A stretch of DNA of 64,000 nt, taken from the NCBI GenBank assembly GCA_035582835.1, contig JAYKAV010002442.1, positions 389,396 to 453,395 on the forward strand, in the 5' to 3' direction. The position numbers and the translations under genes were made by a program. The DNA comes from Phoebastria nigripes. Its lineage: Eukaryota; Chordata; Aves; Procellariiformes; Diomedeidae. Below are positions 59,701 through 64,000 of this stretch, piece after piece. The notes beneath the pieces are model-generated. The model ran no database searches. It saw only the letters and a program-made list of their open reading frames with translations, and had not been told where the DNA came from. Position 1 is the stretch's first letter; each line of letters opens with the position of its first letter.

Positions 59701-62700
59701 AAAATTTTACGCATCTGTAGTGCTTATTCAAAGCTTGAGCTGCAGATGTACTAGCCCACATCAGAGGGGACAGACCCTCCACGCAGGGCAGAAATTGCAA
59801 CACCCTAACTGAGGGTGAGCTTGAAAAAGGCATACGTGGTTTTGGCAGTGTCTGTCTGACAAAGAAGAAATGCCTCATTGAAGCTTGATGCTGACTTAGA
59901 AAATGGCAGATGACCAGTCTGTTCTCTCCCAGCACAAAGTTTGATGTGATGCCTTACCAGATGCTCTGTGCACACCTGCTGGCAGCTAAGCCCCACATAT
60001 TTTGGTTGAAGGAAGCAGGGTTACAAGGTGGATAGCAGTGAGGTATTTTGAAGGGAGAGGGGGCAAAAGGAAATCACTCCAATATGAGCCTTCCAGGTAT
60101 CTGCCACTGTCTTAGGCAATTTCCTTCTTTTTTTCCTAACAAACAGCAAGAGCATTTGCTGTTGAAAGCATGTCTGAAAGCTGCTGGAGCGTATAATGAC
60201 TGTGAGGGGCTTCTGGGCTTTCTGGCTCCACTTTGTAAATTCATCTCTCATCCCTGCTATATTAGCACTATTTTTAGCTGCTCTTACTCAGAACATAAGT
60301 GATTCTCCATTATGAATCTCAAGCGCAAGATAACAGTAAAGACAGGGATGTTGCCGAGCAAAAGGGTCATGCTGGGGGCCTGTGCCTGGCACAGCTCCCC
60401 TAGAGATCCTACCACACTGTCCCAAAGCACTGGGGCACTTGTTTCAGCTCTCAGTGACCTCCCTTGCAGGGCAGCAAGGCCACTCAGTGCATGCACATGC
60501 TCCCTCCAGAGACAGCCGAGTCTCCCTGGAGACCCTTGGCTGCTGGACTGTGTTCCCAAGGATTGTCTTGTCCAGATGCCATGGGACATGTCCTCCTCCT
60601 TCCCACGGCTCATCTTTGGGGCCTCTCCTCACATAGCTTCCTGCCCCCTCTGTACATCACTGACCACTTCTTCCCTTCCCGCTCTCCTCCTTTCGAGCTC
60701 TCATGACCCCAGCCTTTCCTGTTTCTGGCCAGCATGGCTCCATTCTATTCCTCAGCCTGGCCTTCCCTCCACAGGCACCCCAAGACGCTGGTGTTCACAG
60801 GGCGAGGGAGGAAAACAGCTGGGGTCTGCTCACGACAAAGAGGTAGGACACGTCTCACAGAGCAGAGGGGAATGCAGAGTGACGTGAGGCTATCTCAGTG
60901 ACAGAGGGAGAGGACAAGCAATGCCCAGGGGGGGATTTGCTGGCTGACAGGATATTGGGCATGTTTTTATGGGCATCTAGTGCTCTCTGTAACAAACCAG
61001 GGTCTGTGCCTGGCAATCCTTTCGAGGTGGGACAAGCCCATGAAATTAGGCTGAGTGGCAACCTCATGTGAGGGTTTTGTGGGTGAAGTTTAGCTGGACT
61101 GACTGGGACTGCAGCATTATTTCACAAAATGGGGAAACACAATTTGTCAGTACTACCTTCACCAGAGGCTTGCAATTTCCTATGATGCACAAACAAGATA
61201 AACACTCTGTACTTACGGAATATAAAGCACTTTGTACATGGTGGTGGTCAATTTATACCGTGATAATGCTGAACAGTACAACTCCTTTCAGAGCCATGCT
61301 TGTCTTTAGAGCTAGCTTGTCTCTCCGGTGATCAGAAACAGTACCCTGGATCTGAACATACTTGATCTGAGAAAGTCCAGGTCCATAATGCACCTTTGTG
61401 GCTCCATCTCTGAGATTATCCAAGGCAACATCTCCTTTGATTTTTGCATTATATCCTTGGGACCACAAGTCCTCTGTGGATGACAGTTTGAGGATTGCTG
61501 CAATAGGTCTTGGTCAGATTCCTGTGTGATCGAAGTGATCCTGTGTTAGATAAGCAAGTTATGGATACTGGAGGCTTGATTCAAAACAGGTGTAGAAGCC
61601 CGTATTTTTTCCTTCTGTGTTGAAACTTATTTCTAGCTAAAACACCAAAGCACAAATGTGCCTTGGGATAGCAGCTTGCAGGAGTCTCACCTGCTGAGCC
61701 AGTAATTGCAGTCTTTAGCATCCAGCCTACATCCAGAGTACCGGAAAGACAGGCAAACATGGTTTCAGAAGAGACAGTAAGATCTCAGCCACGTGCATCC
61801 TGCTGAGAAGTTCAGAAGGAGAAATGTAACAACATGGAGCATTTATTTCTTTTTTGGAAAAAGCAGAAATTTCTAAATGATGAAGCATTAAATGTTGTCA
61901 CTCTCAGCATGATGCTGTGAGCACCAGCTGCAGGGCACAGCCATGTATCATGTGCCATAGATTTTGCTCACAGCTCTTCCTCTGCTTTTTTTTTTCTCTG
62001 TGGCACAGTGAAGCTCAGGTCTGCTTGGATTGTCAGCACTGCTGCAACATACATTTTAAATAGCCAGAGATCTTGGCAAAACAGAGCTCACCGAGCAGCG
62101 ACTGTTTTCCATGTCTTTGCATGTCTATTATATACTGTATGCATTCCTGTGCAATCAGCCTCTGCAGCAAGTGACTTTTTCCCAGTGTAGCAGTTCCATG
62201 TTTTTGCTACATTGGATGTTTGCCACTTGCAGTTTCATTCTGTCCAATTCACCTCCAAGACACAGATCAAGGAACTTCAGGCAAGGATCAACTGTTTTCA
62301 GTGCAGTTTCATTTTGCTGCTCCCTTTTTGTGATTTCTAAACTAGCTGCACATCAGGGCTGACTGATCCGTTGAATACCTGGCACCTTTTAGAATTGCTC
62401 TTCAGGCTGGGGCCACATCAAGAGCATTTACTTCTACCCCAAGTCTACGTGGCTGCTCAGCCGTTGTATGCAGCAGGCTGGCATCACACAGTGCTTTTGA
62501 ATGGATGCTGTTTCTCTGCTGCAGGTGCTCATCCTTGCTTTTGTGTTTCTTTAGCCTGCAATCATGATGCTCTGCAACCCCATCCGCAGACTTGTCAGAC
62601 ATCACCTTTTAAATAACTGGCGTACCCTTGAGACAGGCATTGACAGATGCTTGCTGCTTCCAAGCTGCCTTTTGTAAGCAGGCTTATAGAATTAAACAAC

Positions 62701-64000
62701 TAAACTGTGACCAGAGCAGTAAGCAACGTGCTTTGGATGCTGAGCCATGACCCCACTGACAAAATGTCCCCTGGGCTTTGCACTTCTGAATAAAGCCTTT
62801 GTTCCCTGGCATGGGCCCTTGTGGTATGGCAGCTCTAATCCTGCTCGGCTGCCACTGGAAAGATAAGAGGGAAGGAAGGAAGAAAGGTCCATCTAAGGTT
62901 AAGACAGTAGATCTCACTAGATCTGCAGCGATGAAAGATTTAGCCTTTCAGCCTGTAACTTCACATCCTCTAGTAATTGTCTAGGCAGAAGATAGCTCAA
63001 TCACATTAAAAAGTTGGGCTTTTTAAAGCTGTAGAAAGGAAGTCACTGCACAGCTGGGTTGCTAAGGTGCAGAAGGCATGAGGAACGGTTTTGTTGTACA
63101 CTGTACATAAAGGCGTCTTAATTTCTGACGCATCAACCCTCTTCCTGCCTCCCTTTATGCCTCCTCCTCCCCTGTACCTTAGGGCACATTCAGGTGAAGC
63201 AATCTGCCCACGAGTGAGAGGTCCCCAGGCGAGGTGTGCGCAAACCACTGACTGTAAGCTAACGCGGTGATGGGCCCACAGGGGTCAATCTGAGCTGTCC
63301 CACCATCGCCCATCACAGCTCCTGTCTCAATAGGGGATTTCCCAGTAAGCTTCAAATAATAAGTGCAAACAGCTTGCGAAGAAGAACATGAAGGAACGCA
63401 GAATTGTGTGTTTAAATCAACAGCAGCTAAACTCATGTTACAGTATATCAGGTCAAAATATGGAGTGAAAATACTTAGACCTGGTTGCTGTCAAGGGTGA
63501 AATTGTTCACTGTGAGCAGCCCGTGGTGCATGTCTCACTAGAGCCGCCTTTGCTCAGTGGGAGCAGCAACCAGCTCGCGGGTGCTGTGCTTCAGCCAGGG
63601 TGTGTGGGCTGAGGAGGGGCTGGCAGCACACAGTCTGGACAAAACCAGCTGCTTCAAACCCCCAGGCACGTTTCAGGGACAGAAGAAGCAATGGCAGCGT
63701 TGGGGTCTGGCACTGGGAGGCTTCCAGAGGAGCTGCAGGCAGAGCTGGGACACAGTGCAAGCGTCTGCTCAGTGTCCCTTGCAAAAGATGGGCGAGTGTG
63801 TCCCTGCCTGGGGGCTATGCAGCCCTGGGGATGATCCACACAGTTTATATCAACTAAGTGCAACTGGCTTGCACAAGGATTCTTGGAGGAATAGGCTAAA
63901 GAGCTCTCAGGACAAAGAGTGGTCCTTTTTCATACATTTTAGAATAAAAGGAGACTGGAAGAAAGCCATGCTCTAAGAGGGAATGAGCTATATAGTCACA
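56778..64000. other. GC-richer intergenic sequence to the window end
   Basis: No gene recognised. Open frames of up to 191 codons (60312-60887) overlap others on both strands, have Pro/Ser/Leu-rich compositions and no family motif, as expected by chance in DNA of this base composition. One N at 58476. In the conserved gene order BRINP3 would lie somewhere further right, but no exon of it is seen here. Confidence 0.45.

Noticed and set aside
60312..60887. 191-codon plus-strand open frame
   Set aside because: Composition is Ser/Pro/Leu/Cys-rich without domains, and several other frames are open over the same bases on both strands. No splice or promoter context.

Overview
This window is vertebrate nuclear DNA, almost certainly from a bird of the Neoaves. 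It has intron-split genes, a CR1 LINE ending in the typical ATTCTATGATTCTAT tail (13275-13555), older CR1-like pieces (50725-50785, 55290-55605) and two copies of an avian ERVL-type LTR (1-250 and 56201-56777). Species or order cannot be read from the sequence. Nineteen scattered single N bases mark it as a draft assembly.

Two protein-coding genes can be supported, both on the minus strand and both R4-type regulators of G-protein signalling. RGS18 (five coding exons between 40017 and 31928; 234 codons plus stop) lies upstream of RGS21 (four coding exons between 22464 and 16249; 147 codons plus stop). From general knowledge, RGS18-RGS21-RGS1-RGS13-RGS2 is the order of the conserved amniote cluster, so RGS1 would be expected to the left of this window. 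The two genes share internal coding exons of exactly 62 and 167 bp with the same phases, the mark of an old tandem duplication. Both proteins are GTPase-activating proteins for Gi/Gq alpha subunits. RGS18 is typical of platelets/thrombocytes and leukocytes, and RGS21 of chemosensory tissue.

Layout: 1-250, 3' part of an LTR; 251-13.2 kb, AT-rich gene desert; 13.3-13.6 kb, CR1; 16.2-22.5 kb, RGS21; 22.5-31.9 kb, intergenic with one weak exon-like ORF; 31.9-40.0 kb, RGS18, with a CpG/E-box/ETS cluster just upstream; 40.2-47.5 kb, AT-rich and gene-free; 47.48-48.16 kb, a strong CpG island with two ZNF143/THAP11-like sites and a YY1-like site, an apparently orphan promoter; 48.2-64 kb, visibly more GC-rich, with old CR1 pieces, a solo LTR, one exon-like open segment (50945-51085) and no recognisable gene.

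The most useful leads are the orphan CpG-island promoter about 7.5 kb upstream of RGS18, the shortened first coding exon of RGS21, the NAGNAG acceptor in RGS18, the preserved regulatory serines of RGS18, and the unexplained open segment at 50945-51085. I did not find a clearly novel biological system. There is no CRISPR array, operon or other prokaryotic feature.
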